Shown: positions 1-8,600 of the stretch, one piece after another
How positions within the stretch are numbered: position 1 is the stretch's first letter
Layout of the letters: every line of letters starts with the position of its first letter
Assembly: GCF_028994775.1 (NCBI RefSeq)
Contig: NZ_JAJQMN010000008.1
Span: forward strand, 295,067-359,066
DNA from: Promicromonospora iranensis
GTDB lineage: Bacteria > Actinomycetota > Actinomycetes > Actinomycetales > Cellulomonadaceae
Direction of reading: 5' to 3'
Length of the DNA stretch: 64,000 nt
Made by a program: the position numbers and the translations under genes
Notes under the pieces: generated by a model
The model's input: only the letters and a program-made list of their open reading frames with translations
Databases searched by the model: none
Told to the model about the DNA's origin: nothing

Positions 1-1014
1 GGCCCAGAAGAACAGCGTCCACGCGTTCATCCAGTCGGTGGGGGCGTCGAACGCGTACGTGTTCAGCGTCATGCCCGGCAGCCGGGACACGTAGTCGCCG
101 ACGTTCATCACCAGCGCGTTGAGCAGGAACGTCGTCTTGCCCGTGATGACCAGGAAGAGCAGCAGCGCCAGGGCGAGCACGACGTTGAGCTCGGACAGGC
201 GTCGCACGCCGCGCTGCACGCCCGAGACCACCGACAGCGTCGCCATCACGACGGCGAGTGCGAGCAGCGCGACCTGGGCGCCCACACCGATCGGTACCCC
301 GACCAGGTCGGAGAGGCCTCGGTTGAGCATCTCGACGCCGATGCCGAGGGTGGTGGCCAGGCCGAAGATGGTGCCGAGCACCGCGGCGATGTCGACGGCG
401 TCGCCGAGCTTGCCCCACACCCGGTCGCCGAAGAGGGGGTGCAGCACGGAGCGGATGCTCAGCGGCATGTTGCGCCGGTAGGCGAAGTAGGCGATGGCCA
501 TGCCCATGAGGGCGTACATGCCCCAGCCGATGATGCCGTAGTGGAACAGCGTCCAGACGATGGCCATCCGGGCTGCCTCGACGGTGCTGCCGTCGCCGAC
601 GGGCGGGGCCAGGTACTGGCTGGCCGGCTCGGCCACCGAGAAGAACATGAGGTCCGTGCCGATGCCCGCCGCGAACAGCATCGCGGACCACGTGAAGAGG
701 CCGAACTGCGGCTTGGACTGCTCCGGGCCGAGCTTGATGCGGCCGGCGCGGGACAGGGCGACGCCGATGACGAACACCAGGAAGGCGGCGGCCGCGATGA
801 AGTAGTAGGCGCCGAACCAGTCGGAGATCCAGGTGACGACGACGCCGATGTACTGCTCGGTCTGCGCCGGCCAGATGATCGCGGCCAGCCCGACCACGAG
901 GATGAGCGTCGCGGACCCGAAGAACACCGGTGGGTTGATGCTGCTGTGCCGGCGCCCTTCGGGCGGACTGTCGGCTGCTGCGGTCGGGCTCTCGGTCTTC
1001 GCCGGGGTGGTCAT
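1..1014 (-). CDS. BCCT-family transporter (N-terminal part, cut by window edge)
   Basis: Reads leftward off the window, 338 codons visible, start ATG at 1014 with GAAGGA upstream. After a polar ~25-residue N-terminus there are repeated hydrophobic segments. Stretches such as GIIGWGMYALMGMAIAYFAY and the following RSVLHPLFG are typical of the betaine/choline/carnitine transporter family, which imports quaternary ammonium osmolytes with Na+ or H+. Function: probable secondary uptake of a compatible solute at the cytoplasmic membrane; substrate cannot be told from the sequence. The C-terminal half, with the regulatory tail seen in some members, lies outside the window. Family assignment is firm, substrate unknown. 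Confidence 0.85.
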   Translation of the reverse strand, partial: MTTPAKTESPTAAADSPPEGRRHSSINPPVFFGSATLILVVGLAAIIWPAQTEQYIGVVVTWISDWFGAYYFIAAAAFLVFVIGVALSRAGRIKLGPEQSKPQFGLFTWSAMLFAAGIGTDLMFFSVAEPASQYLAPPVGDGSTVEAARMAIVWTLFHYGIIGWGMYALMGMAIAYFAYRRNMPLSIRSVLHPLFGDRVWGKLGDAVDIAAVLGTIFGLATTLGIGVEMLNRGLSDLVGVPIGVGAQVALLALAVVMATLSVVSGVQRGVRRLSELNVVLALALLLFLVITGKTTFLLNALVMNVGDYVSRLPGMTLNTYAFDAPTDWMNAWTLFFWA

Positions 1015-1162
1015 GTTTTCCTTCGTCGAGGGCTTCGGGCGGTGCCCACCGTACAACTACATGAAAATTCACCCGATTGCCCACCGGTGGTCGAGGCCTC
1101 TTCAGCCCGAGATTACGCCCGACGCCGGAGCGCCGCCTGCTGCTCGGCCGACCACCGCCGCG

Positions 1163-2320
1163 TCAGACCGGGGCGAGCCCGAGGCTGCGGCCCGCCAGCC
1201 CCCGGCGGCGCTTCGCGAGCCCGCGGGCGACGTCGGCCAGCACCCGAGCGCCCGGTGAGTCCGGCGCGGTCAGGACCACGGGGGTGCCGCTGTCCCCGCC
1301 CTCGCGGACGGCGACGTCGAGCGGCACCTGGCCGAGCAGCGGCACATCCTTGCCCATCAGCTCGGTCAGCCGGGCCGAGACCTGCGCGCCACCGCCCTCG
1401 CCGAAGATCTCCAGCCGCGTGCCGTCGGGCTGCTCCAGCCAGGACATGTTCTCGATCACGCCGACCACGCCCTGCGACGTCTGGGTCGCCACCGAACCGG
1501 CCCGCTCGGCGACCTCGGCGGCCGCGGCCTGCGGCGTCGTGACCACCAGGATCTCGGACGACGGCAGCAACTGCGCCACGGAGATCGCGATGTCGCCGGT
1601 GCCGGGGGGCAGGTCGAGGAGCAGCACGTCCAGGTCGCCCCAGAACACGTCGGCCAGGAACTGCTCCAGCGCGCGGTGCAGCATGGGCCCGCGCCAGACC
1701 ACCGGCTGGCCCGCCGGCACGAACATGCCGATCGAGACCACCTTGACGCCGTGCGCGATGGGCGGCAGCAGCATGTTGTCGACCCGGGTGGGCTGGCGGT
1801 CCACGCCGAGCATGCGGGGGATCGAGAAGCCGTAGATGTCGGCGTCGATCACGCCGACGGACAGCCCGTCCGCCGCCAGCGCCACCGCGAGGTTCGCCGT
1901 CACCGACGACTTGCCCACGCCGCCCTTGCCCGAGGCCACCGCGAACACCTTGGTCATCGACCCCGGCTGCGAGAACGGGATGACGGGGTCGCCCGCGCCG
2001 CCGCGCAGCATCGACCGCAGGGAGGCACGTTGCTCCGGCGTCATGACGCCCAGCTCGACCTCGACCCCGGCCACGCCGTCGACAGCCGTCGCAGCGGCTG
2101 TCACGTCCTTGATGAGCGTCGACTTCATGGGACAGCCGGCGACGGTCAGATCGACACCGACGGTCACGTGCGCGCCCGGTCCGGTGGTCGAGCTTGTCGA
2201 GACCACTACCGACCGGACCATGCCCAGGTCGGTGATGGGGCGCCGGATCTCAGGGTCGAGCACACCGGTCAGCGCGTCACGAACGCGTGCCTCGAGTGCG
2301 GGGGAGTCGACTGGGGTCAT
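1163..2320 (-). CDS. mrp: Mrp/ApbC/NBP35-family P-loop ATPase (Fe-S carrier type)
   Basis: 385 aa. Residues ~5-95 form a MIP18/DUF59 domain with the conserved AGCPMKS segment. Residues ~125-370 form a ParA/MinD-like ATPase with the deviant Walker A GKGGVGKSS at ~130-138 and DLPPGTGD further on. The family loads or transfers iron-sulphur clusters in the cytosol. The usual C-terminal CxxC after ENMS, which bridges a cluster between two subunits in ApbC/Nbp35, is absent: ENMSWLEQPDG stands there (~290-300). This looks like the actinobacterial subtype. ATG start has AGGA upstream. It is divergent from the coiled-coil protein at 2440. A REP-like 26-bp element lies within the DUF59 coding part (2183-2208). 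Confidence 0.92.
   Translation of the reverse strand: MTPVDSPALEARVRDALTGVLDPEIRRPITDLGMVRSVVVSTSSTTGPGAHVTVGVDLTVAGCPMKSTLIKDVTAAATAVDGVAGVEVELGVMTPEQRASLRSMLRGGAGDPVIPFSQPGSMTKVFAVASGKGGVGKSSVTANLAVALAADGLSVGVIDADIYGFSIPRMLGVDRQPTRVDNMLLPPIAHGVKVVSIGMFVPAGQPVVWRGPMLHRALEQFLADVFWGDLDVLLLDLPPGTGDIAISVAQLLPSSEILVVTTPQAAAAEVAERAGSVATQTSQGVVGVIENMSWLEQPDGTRLEIFGEGGGAQVSARLTELMGKDVPLLGQVPLDVAVREGGDSGTPVVLTAPDSPGARVLADVARGLAKRRRGLAGRSLGLAPV
2183..2208. repeat. REP-like GTGGTCGAGCTTGTCGAGACCAC element inside mrp
   Basis: Imperfect palindrome of the TCGACAAGCTCGA type, embedded in frame in the DUF59 domain of mrp and encoding the odd low-complexity segment VVSTSSTT. A closely related palindrome with core TCGACAGGCTCGAT forms the hairpin at 13494-13530, so this is probably one member of a dispersed family captured in a coding region. 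Confidence 0.55.
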
Positions 2321-2439
2321 GATTCGATCCTAGGGCGGAGGTCCAGCGGCTCAGTCATCAGGGGTGGTCTTTCATGCTTTTGCAATGAAGGTCAGTTGAA
2401 AACGGTACGCTGCGTCACCACCAAGGGTGAGGAGGCCCC

Positions 2440-4425
2440 ATGACCGAGCCACGCGTCCCCGCGCGCGTTCGGCATGTCGCCTCCGAGGACCAGGCCCGCG
2501 AGCTCGCCGCCGCACTGCAGCGACCCGGCCGCGACCGGCCGGTGGTGGTCATCTCGACGCCGGCCGGGCACGACGCCCCGTTCGTGGATCCCCAGCGCGT
2601 GCTCGACGACGTCGCCGGGCTCGCCGAGGTGGTCGTGATCCCTACGGGGGACGTGTCCTGGGCGTTCTCGTCGGGTATGCCGCCGGACACCCAGGTCTAC
2701 GGGGGCGCTTCCCGCGTCTACGGCACCGACCTGGAGTGGGTGCACCACCCGCGGCGCTCGCCGTTGCACTTCGCCTACTCCGACGACGAGGACGCGCGCG
2801 TGCGCGAACGCCTGGTCAGCGACGTCATGCGGTTCGCGGTGCGCGCGGGGATCGTCGGGTCGGCCCGGTCCGCACCGGACGAGGCGGCCACCGACGGGAA
2901 GGTGCTGGGCGTGCTCGGCACGCGCGCCCTGATCAGCACCGACGACGGCGGTCAGGCCACCGTCGCGGAAGAGCTCGTCTTCCCCGACGTCGCGCTGGCC
3001 CGGGTGCTCGCGCCGGGTATGCGGGTCACCGGGGTGCTCGACCCGGTGCGCCGCCTCCTCGACATCCGCGCCATGTTGCCCGATGTCGACGCGCTGCGCA
3101 GGCTCGTGAACGCCACCTACCGGGTGGGTCAGGTGGTGCTCGGCCGGGTCGAGGCGGTCGAGCACGACGCCGTGCGGATCGCGCTGGCGCCCGGCGTCGT
3201 CGTGCGTGTGCGCCGTGGGGAGATCACGGGCAACGACCTGGACCTGCTGAGCGACCTCTTCACCAGGGGCGAGGTGGTGGCGGCCCGCCGCATACCCGCG
3301 CCGCTGGACGGCCTGGCACTGCGGCTGGACGACGTCGACGAGTCCGAGGACGAGCCGGTCCCCGCGATAGCCCTCCTGGACGGCGGGCCGCCGTGGCTCG
3401 AGCTGCTGCCGCCGCTGACCGAGCCGGGTCCTCCGCCGCTCCGGTCCGGTCTCCCGTCGGCCGAGCCCGTGGAAGCCCCGTCGAGCGACGACTCCCCGCC
3501 CACACCCGCCGACCTGTTCGGTTCGCGTCCGGCCGATCCGGGTCCTGACCGGACACGCCCCGAGCGCGCCGAGCACCCTCGGCCTGGCGGCGACTCCGGT
3601 GCCGTGCCGACACCGCCGGGCGGTCAGCGGGCACCGACCCCCGGGGACGTGGCCGCGTGGCACGCCGGCGGGCACGACACCCTGCCGTCGCCGGCGTCGC
3701 CGTCCTCGGCGGCGTCCGCCGAGACGCCGCCGGAGCCATCCGGCAAGGCGACACGCGACCTCAGCCTCTCCCTCGACGCCGCGAAGGCCCAGGTCTCGGC
3801 GCTCACGAAGGAGCTGCTGGACGACAAGGTCAAGCGGCGCCAGGTCGAGCTCGAGGTCGACCGGCTGCTCGGACGGGTCGGTGAGCTCACGGAGCGGCTC
3901 GAACGCAGTGAGCGGCGTGCCGAGCAGCAGGCGACGGCCCTGCGCAAGGCGCGGCAGGAGGCCGCGCGCCTGCGCCGTCGGCTGGGTGACGCCGGGGTCG
4001 AGGTGCCCGAGGACCGGTACTTCGTCGCCGACGAGGATCAGCTCCGGTTCGAGGTGCTCAGCGAGTGGGCCAGGGCGATCCCGGCCGCGGAGAAGGCCGG
4101 GCGTCCCCTGGCCGAGTACACGGTGGGACCCCGTTTCCTCGCCTCCCTGACCGACGTCGAGGGGGTGAGCCGGGACCGCGTCGTCTGGACGCTCGTCATG
4201 GTGCTCACCGGTCTGGCCCCAGGGATGAACGGCCTGCAGGTCCACCGCCTGCGGACCGGCGCCGGAGGCGACGACCCGGCCAGGCACCGCGACGACGGCG
4301 CCGTCTGCTGGCGGGTGTCGCTGCAGGTCAACACGCCGTCGGCCCGCAGGCTGCACTACTGGAAGCTGCCAGGTGGGACCTACGAGCTGTCACGGGTGGT
4401 GCTCCACGACGACGTGGAGCCGTGA
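2440..4425 (+). CDS. Conserved actinobacterial-type hypothetical with coiled coil
   Basis: 661 aa, not recognised with certainty. Start ATG has a strong GAGGAGG five bases upstream. Residues ~1-225 look like a globular alpha/beta region. Residues ~228-285 (beginning VGQVVLGRVEAVE) have the strand-rich, charged look of an OB/S1-like barrel. About 350-435 is a Pro/Ser/Asp-rich linker. About 440-518 is a long highly charged coiled coil rich in Glu, Arg and Leu. The last ~130 residues are a second folded region. No signal peptide or membrane segment. Possible nucleic-acid-associated scaffold, but this is only inference from the barrel and coiled coil. It sits in a conserved core block with mrp and the MgtE-like gene; composition matches its neighbours. 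Confidence 0.8.
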   Translation: MTEPRVPARVRHVASEDQARELAAALQRPGRDRPVVVISTPAGHDAPFVDPQRVLDDVAGLAEVVVIPTGDVSWAFSSGMPPDTQVYGGASRVYGTDLEWVHHPRRSPLHFAYSDDEDARVRERLVSDVMRFAVRAGIVGSARSAPDEAATDGKVLGVLGTRALISTDDGGQATVAEELVFPDVALARVLAPGMRVTGVLDPVRRLLDIRAMLPDVDALRRLVNATYRVGQVVLGRVEAVEHDAVRIALAPGVVVRVRRGEITGNDLDLLSDLFTRGEVVAARRIPAPLDGLALRLDDVDESEDEPVPAIALLDGGPPWLELLPPLTEPGPPPLRSGLPSAEPVEAPSSDDSPPTPADLFGSRPADPGPDRTRPERAEHPRPGGDSGAVPTPPGGQRAPTPGDVAAWHAGGHDTLPSPASPSSAASAETPPEPSGKATRDLSLSLDAAKAQVSALTKELLDDKVKRRQVELEVDRLLGRVGELTERLERSERRAEQQATALRKARQEAARLRRRLGDAGVEVPEDRYFVADEDQLRFEVLSEWARAIPAAEKAGRPLAEYTVGPRFLASLTDVEGVSRDRVVWTLVMVLTGLAPGMNGLQVHRLRTGAGGDDPARHRDDGAVCWRVSLQVNTPSARRLHYWKLPGGTYELSRVVLHDDVEP

Positions 4426-4438
4426 CCGCGACGCCCGG

Positions 4439-4948
4439 TCAGGGCCTGCCGGGCCTGCCGGGCGTGCCGTCGCGGTCCTTGTCCTCCAGCTCCTCCAGGA
4501 GGTTGCGGATCTCCGAACGCACGAAGTCGCGGGTGGCGACCTCCGAGAGGGCGATCCGGAGTGCCGCCATCTCGCGCGCCAGGTACTCGGTGTCGGCGAG
4601 GTTGCGCTCACCGCGCTGCCGGTCCTGCTCGGCGGTCACGCGGTCCCGGTCGTCCTGCCGGTTCTGCGCCAGCAGGATCAGCGGGGCCGCATAGCTCGCC
4701 TGCAGCGACAGCATCAGCGTCAGCGCCGTGAACCCGTTCGCGGCGCTGTCGAACCGCAGGTCCTCCGGGCCCCATGCGTTCCACACGAGCCACAGCACGC
4801 AGAACACCGTCAGATAGATGAGGAAGCGTGGCGTGCCCAGGAACCGGGCGATGCCCTCGGTGGCCTTCCCGACGGCGTCCTGGTCCATCCGGAAGCGGGG
4901 GACCAGGGTGCGGCGCTGCGCCAGCGGGGTGTCCAGACGCTCAGCCAC
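4439..4948 (-). CDS. DUF1003 membrane protein
   Basis: 169 aa. The start is GTG at 4948, chosen because a near-perfect AGGAGGTGA lies six bases upstream. Two transmembrane helices (~40-60 and ~72-95) surround the DUF1003 signature (LMLSLQASYAAPLILLAQNR), followed by a charged cytosolic helix with many Asp/Arg residues (~100-160). Function of the family is unknown; members often sit beside MgtE-type magnesium transport genes. The gene overlaps the end of the upstream MgtE-N/CBS gene by 8 bp, so the two are almost certainly co-translated. Convergent with the gene ending at 4425. Confidence 0.88.
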   Translation of the reverse strand: MAERLDTPLAQRRTLVPRFRMDQDAVGKATEGIARFLGTPRFLIYLTVFCVLWLVWNAWGPEDLRFDSAANGFTALTLMLSLQASYAAPLILLAQNRQDDRDRVTAEQDRQRGERNLADTEYLAREMAALRIALSEVATRDFVRSEIRNLLEELEDKDRDGTPGRPGRP

Positions 4949-6320
4949 GGTTCACCTCCTGCCCTGTCGGCTCCTGCCCTGTCGGCTCCTGCCGTGCCGA
5001 TTCGTGCCGCAGGGACTCCCGGCGCGCGGACTCGCGGCGCGCCGAGGGGGCGGCCTGCGCGGCGATCGCCTCCAGCCGTTCGTCGTCGCTGCCCCGCCAG
5101 TCGTCCGGGAGAATGTGGTCGAGCACGTCGTCGACGGTGACCACGCCCAGCAGCCTGCGCTGGGCGTCGAGCACGGGCAGCGCGAGCAGGTCGTAGGCCG
5201 CGAGCAGGCGCGTCACCTGGCCCACCGAGGCGTCATGGGTCAGCCACTCCGTCTCGGCGTCCAGCACGGAGGCGACCGCCGCGTGCGGTGGCTCACGCAG
5301 CAGCCGCTGGAAGTGCGCGACGCCGAGGAACCGGCCGGTCGGCGTCTCCAGCGGCGGCCGCACCACGAACACCATCGAGGCCAGCGCCGGTGGCAGCTCG
5401 GCACGTCTGATCTGGGCCAGTGCGGTGGCGATGGTGTCGTCCGCGCCCAGGATCACCGGCTCCGTGGTCATCAGACCACCCGCCGTGTCCTCCGCGTACT
5501 CCAGCAGACGCCGGACGTCGGCCGCCTCCTCCGGCTCCATCAGGTTCAGGAGCTGGGCCGCCTGCTCCTGCGGCAGCTCGTTCAAGAGGTCGGCGGCGTC
5601 GTCCGGCTCCATCGCCTCCAGCACGTCGGCCGCGCGGTCCCGGTCCAGGCCCGAGAGGATCGCCACCTGGGCGTCCTCCGGCAGCTCCTCCAGCACGTCG
5701 GCGAGGCGCTCATCGTTCAGGGCGCCTGCGATCTCCAGCCGGCGCGCCGACCCCAGCTCGTGGATCACGTCAGCGAGGTCAGCGGCCCGCATGTCCTCGT
5801 ACGCCTCCAGGAGCCGCGCCGCGCCTTGCTCCGCCGACCGCGCGGTGAGGTCCTGCACGGCGTCGACAGGGACCGTCAGCGTGGAGCCGCGCCGGAACGG
5901 GGCCGCGCCCCGGGCCGACCGGCGCCGCACGAACAGCTGGTCCACCAGCCAGTCGCCGGTGCGCTGCTGCGCGATGGAGACGTCCTCGATGGTGACCTCG
6001 CCCGAACCGTCCTTGAGCTGGACCCGGCGGTCCAGCAGCTCGCCCAGCACCACCGACTCCATGGCCCGCTGCTCGAACCGCCGCATGTTAACCAGGCCGG
6101 TGCTGATCACCTGACCCACGTCGATGCTCGTGACGCGCGTCAGGGGGAGAAAGACGCGACGGCGGCCGGGCACCTCGACCACCAGGCCCACCGCACGCGG
6201 CGCCCCCTTGGCCCGAACCAGCACCACGACATCACGAACGCGGCCCACCTGGTCCCCGATCGGGTCGAAGACCGGTGTGCCGGCCAGACGTGCGACAAAT
6301 ACCCTCGTGCTGGCGCTCAC
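4941..6320 (-). CDS. Cytosolic PRC-barrel / MgtE-N / CBS protein
   Basis: 459 aa from GTG 6320, chosen because the upstream in-frame extension is basic, low-complexity and runs into the divergent promoter. Residues ~5-160 resemble tandem PRC-barrel modules. About 190-320 is an MgtE N-terminal superhelical domain (repeats with LEELPEDAQVAIL and LLNELPQEQAAQLL). Two CBS modules follow (~320-440). The Mg2+-channel membrane domain of true MgtE is missing, so this is probably a Mg2+/nucleotide-sensing regulatory protein, not a transporter by itself. The C-terminal tail has a short QEPTG tandem repeat. It overlaps the DUF1003 gene by 8 bp, suggesting that membrane protein as partner. Confidence 0.85.
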   Translation of the reverse strand: MSASTRVFVARLAGTPVFDPIGDQVGRVRDVVVLVRAKGAPRAVGLVVEVPGRRRVFLPLTRVTSIDVGQVISTGLVNMRRFEQRAMESVVLGELLDRRVQLKDGSGEVTIEDVSIAQQRTGDWLVDQLFVRRRSARGAAPFRRGSTLTVPVDAVQDLTARSAEQGAARLLEAYEDMRAADLADVIHELGSARRLEIAGALNDERLADVLEELPEDAQVAILSGLDRDRAADVLEAMEPDDAADLLNELPQEQAAQLLNLMEPEEAADVRRLLEYAEDTAGGLMTTEPVILGADDTIATALAQIRRAELPPALASMVFVVRPPLETPTGRFLGVAHFQRLLREPPHAAVASVLDAETEWLTHDASVGQVTRLLAAYDLLALPVLDAQRRLLGVVTVDDVLDHILPDDWRGSDDERLEAIAAQAAPSARRESARRESLRHESARQEPTGQEPTGQEVNRG

Positions 6321-6393
6321 GCTGGTCAGCCTACGACCCGCTCCTGGGCCACGCTCCTCGCCACTTGCCGCAAGGTAGGAGAGACTATGCGGT

Positions 6394-7359
6394 ATGAGCA
6401 TGTCTCGCCCGGGTGCCGTCCCGAAGGTCCCGACCCTGCCGGCAGGCGACGAGGTCGCCGCGTACTCCACCTACCTGGAGGCGCAGAAAGCCGTCGATTA
6501 CCTCTCCGACAACAAGTTCCCCGTCGAGAACGTCACCATCGTGGGCACCGACCTGCGCATGGTGGAGCGCGTCACGGGGCGCCTCACGTACGGCCGGGTG
6601 GCGCTCGCGGGCGCCCTCTCCGGCGCATGGTTCGGTTTCTTCGTCGGGTTGTTGATCACGCTGTTCGCCGGCGAGGCGGGCTTCCAGGTGATGTTCGCCG
6701 GTATCGCGCTCGGTGCCGGCTTCGGCCTGCTTTTCTCCGTGCTGTCTTACGCGTTCACGGGTGGGCGGCGTGACTTCACGTCCTCGTCGCAGATCGTGGC
6801 CGCGACGTACGCGATCCTCTGCGCCCACGACCACGCGAGCGACGCACGGGCGCTCCTGATGCGCTCGCCCAGCGGCCTGGGCAAGTCGCGGGGCAACGCC
6901 ACCGTGGGGGTCCCTGCTCCCGCTGTGCCGCCGTCGCCCACTGCTCAGGCGCCCGGCGCCGAGCCCGCGCAGCCCGCCGCGACGCCGACGCGCCCGACCG
7001 ATCCGCGCTGGGTCACGCCGACGGGTGAGCCCCGGTACGGCGCGATGCGGCCTGGTGCTGGTGCTGCTGGTGCTCCCGCGCCGGCCGAGACGCCGGCGGG
7101 TGCGCCTGCTGGCGCGCCCGCGAGCACGCCGACGGACGCACCGACCGGCACACCGGCGGACGCTCCGACCGGCGCTCCGACCGGCGCACCGGCGGACGCT
7201 CCGGCGGATGCGCCCTCCGACGCACCGACCCCGCCTGACCAGGCATCGGGCGCCCCGGACGAGCAGCGCCCGGACACCACGGGCAGCCCGGACGACTCGC
7301 CGACGTCGCGCACCCGCTACTCGAACCCGTACGCCCCGCCGAGCGACGACCAGAAGTAG
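6394..7359 (+). CDS. YflT-like general stress protein with Ala/Pro-rich tail
   Basis: 321 aa. Start ATG 6394 has AAGGTAGGAGAG just upstream. Residues ~14-165 match the general stress protein 17M/YflT fold: EVAAYSTYLEAQKAVDYLSD, then VENVTIVGTDLRMVERVTGR, then two glycine-rich hydrophobic segments (~70-92 and ~95-118) that could be membrane helices. From ~170 the protein is a low-complexity tail with repeated A-P-T/A-G/D units (~230-290), encoded by imperfect tandem DNA repeats and probably length-variable. It is divergent from the MgtE-like gene across a 73-bp gap that must hold both promoters. Role: membrane-associated stress protein, function unknown. Confidence 0.82.
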   Translation: MSMSRPGAVPKVPTLPAGDEVAAYSTYLEAQKAVDYLSDNKFPVENVTIVGTDLRMVERVTGRLTYGRVALAGALSGAWFGFFVGLLITLFAGEAGFQVMFAGIALGAGFGLLFSVLSYAFTGGRRDFTSSSQIVAATYAILCAHDHASDARALLMRSPSGLGKSRGNATVGVPAPAVPPSPTAQAPGAEPAQPAATPTRPTDPRWVTPTGEPRYGAMRPGAGAAGAPAPAETPAGAPAGAPASTPTDAPTGTPADAPTGAPTGAPADAPADAPSDAPTPPDQASGAPDEQRPDTTGSPDDSPTSRTRYSNPYAPPSDDQK

Positions 7360-7423
7360 CCGAGTTCCCCGCAGGGAACAACCGAACCTCATCGGCCTGA
7401 GCCGTACCGGGGCTGAGCTCACT

Positions 7424-7483
7424 GCTGGTTTGAGCGGTGCTGGTTTGAGCGGTGCTGGTTTGAGCGGTGCTGGTTTGAGCGGT
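7424..7483. repeat. Four perfect 15-bp tandem repeats
   Basis: The unit GCTGGTTTGAGCGGT is repeated four times without a mismatch between the stress-protein gene and the first nested palindrome. Candidate variable-number repeat. No gene uses it convincingly, though one frame would read AGLSG repeats. Confidence 0.95.
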
Positions 7484-7488
7484 GCTCC

Positions 7489-7614
7489 GACTTCGGTCTG
7501 TTGCAACGGTGGCCGATATGACTTCGGTCGGTTGCTCTGAGATCGGTCAATCAAACGACCGATCTCAGAGCAACCGACCGAAGTCATTTTCTGTGCCGTG
7601 CAAGGGACCGAAGT
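7489..7614. repeat. Nested palindromic element, copy 1 (126 bp)
   Basis: A central palindrome has 31-bp perfect arms (7518-7548 and 7557-7587) around the 8-base loop AATCAAAC. It is flanked by an outer, imperfect inverted pair of ACTTCGGTCnnTTGC-type sequence. Positions 7520-7585 are identical base for base to copy 2 at 8875-8940. It lies 5 bp past the stop of the minus-strand AbiEi-like gene and could act as its terminator, but the exact duplication on the other side of that gene argues for a mobile or recombinogenic element of the BIME/MITE type. Confidence 0.9.
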
Positions 7615-7619
7615 GGGCG

Positions 7620-8600
7620 TCAGATGGCGGGCAGGCGTGAGTCGATCCGGGCCGTCCGCAGCACGTCCGCTGGGATGTGCGCCCTGATTCGGTCGAGCAT
7701 CGCCTGGACATCCTGTTTGTCGGACGCGCTGACATTTTCGAGGCTGACGCCGGCTCGCCGGATGGCGTCGGCGCGAGCCTTCTCGGCCAGATACTCCTGT
7801 GCGGGGTCGTGCCCGGGGCGGACACCGTCCGGCCGATACTTGACCTGACCGTCGAACTCGATGCCCAGCGCCCACTGTTCGTAGCCCAGATCGGTGTGGA
7901 AGAGTCCGGCGTCGGTCTCCACCGGCATCTGCGTGGCCGGTCGGGGCAGGCCGGCACGGAGCAGCTCATAGCGGACCCAGGTCTCCCAGGCGGACTGAGG
8001 GCCAAGGTCAGCGAGCTCGATCACCAGCCGGGCCCGCTGGATCCCGCGCCGTCCGGTTTGAGCGTCGAGCGTCGCGAGCAGCTCTTCTCGTTCGGCACCC
8101 AGGCCCAGGGCTGAGTCGGCGATGACGAGCGCTTCGAGCGGGTGCAACGTCCGTGCGCAGTCGACGACCGTGCGTGCGAGTGATGTCACGGGCAGGCCCG
8201 CAGCCTCGATGATGTCATCGGGCGCAAGGGTCCACGAGTATCGCCGCACGTCGCCGGCCGCGTGGCCGGAGGCTCGGTAGTGCTGGTAGACGTGTGTTTC
8301 CCGCGGTGTCGTCCAGACGAGGCAACCCAGGAGCAGCGCGGCCGACGCATGGCTGAACACATGCTTGGCTCTGAGCTGGGAGTGCAGCGCACGGGCGCGG
8401 GCGAGCGCCTTCTGGCGCGCTTCTCGCGGGGCGCCCGAAGGACCATCGACCTGGATCGCGTCCGGAGCGCAGTACGCACCGCGTCGAACCCTGAGGACTT
8501 CGCCGGTGCGGGCCCCGGCGGCCAGCTTGTTGCGGTTGTGCTCGAGCGCGAGGGCAACCGCTGGGATCTTCACCTCGACCATGGAACGACATTGCGCCAT
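7620..8600 (-). CDS. Orphan AbiEi-antitoxin-like / DUF559-type protein
   Basis: 326 aa from ATG 8600; ATG 8582 is an alternative and neither has a clear ribosome site. The N-terminal ~60 residues resemble the winged-helix AbiEi antitoxin region (LRVRRGAYCAPDAI). The middle contains LPVTSLARTVVDCARTL, common in this actinobacterial family. The C-terminal ~110 residues look like a Vsr/DUF559 restriction-endonuclease-like fold, with LGIEFDGQVKYR at ~244-255 providing the acidic core. No AbiEii nucleotidyltransferase toxin gene is adjacent, so it is an orphan of unknown role. Flanked on both sides by the 126-bp palindromic repeats. Confidence 0.78.
   Translation of the reverse strand: MAQCRSMVEVKIPAVALALEHNRNKLAAGARTGEVLRVRRGAYCAPDAIQVDGPSGAPREARQKALARARALHSQLRAKHVFSHASAALLLGCLVWTTPRETHVYQHYRASGHAAGDVRRYSWTLAPDDIIEAAGLPVTSLARTVVDCARTLHPLEALVIADSALGLGAEREELLATLDAQTGRRGIQRARLVIELADLGPQSAWETWVRYELLRAGLPRPATQMPVETDAGLFHTDLGYEQWALGIEFDGQVKYRPDGVRPGHDPAQEYLAEKARADAIRRAGVSLENVSASDKQDVQAMLDRIRAHIPADVLRTARIDSRLPAI

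Noticed and set aside
2392..4356. 654-codon minus-strand ORF opposite the coiled-coil gene
   Set aside because: Arg/His/Gly-rich shadow of a high-GC gene; the plus-strand frame has domains, a strong ribosome site and normal composition.
7025..7540. ORF with AGLSG pentapeptide repeats
   Set aside because: Product of the 15-bp DNA tandem repeat and a shadow of the YflT-like tail; no ribosome site or homologous protein.
7620..8600. Calling an AbiE toxin-antitoxin system
   Set aside because: No AbiEii nucleotidyltransferase gene on either side; only an AbiEi-like N-terminus is present.
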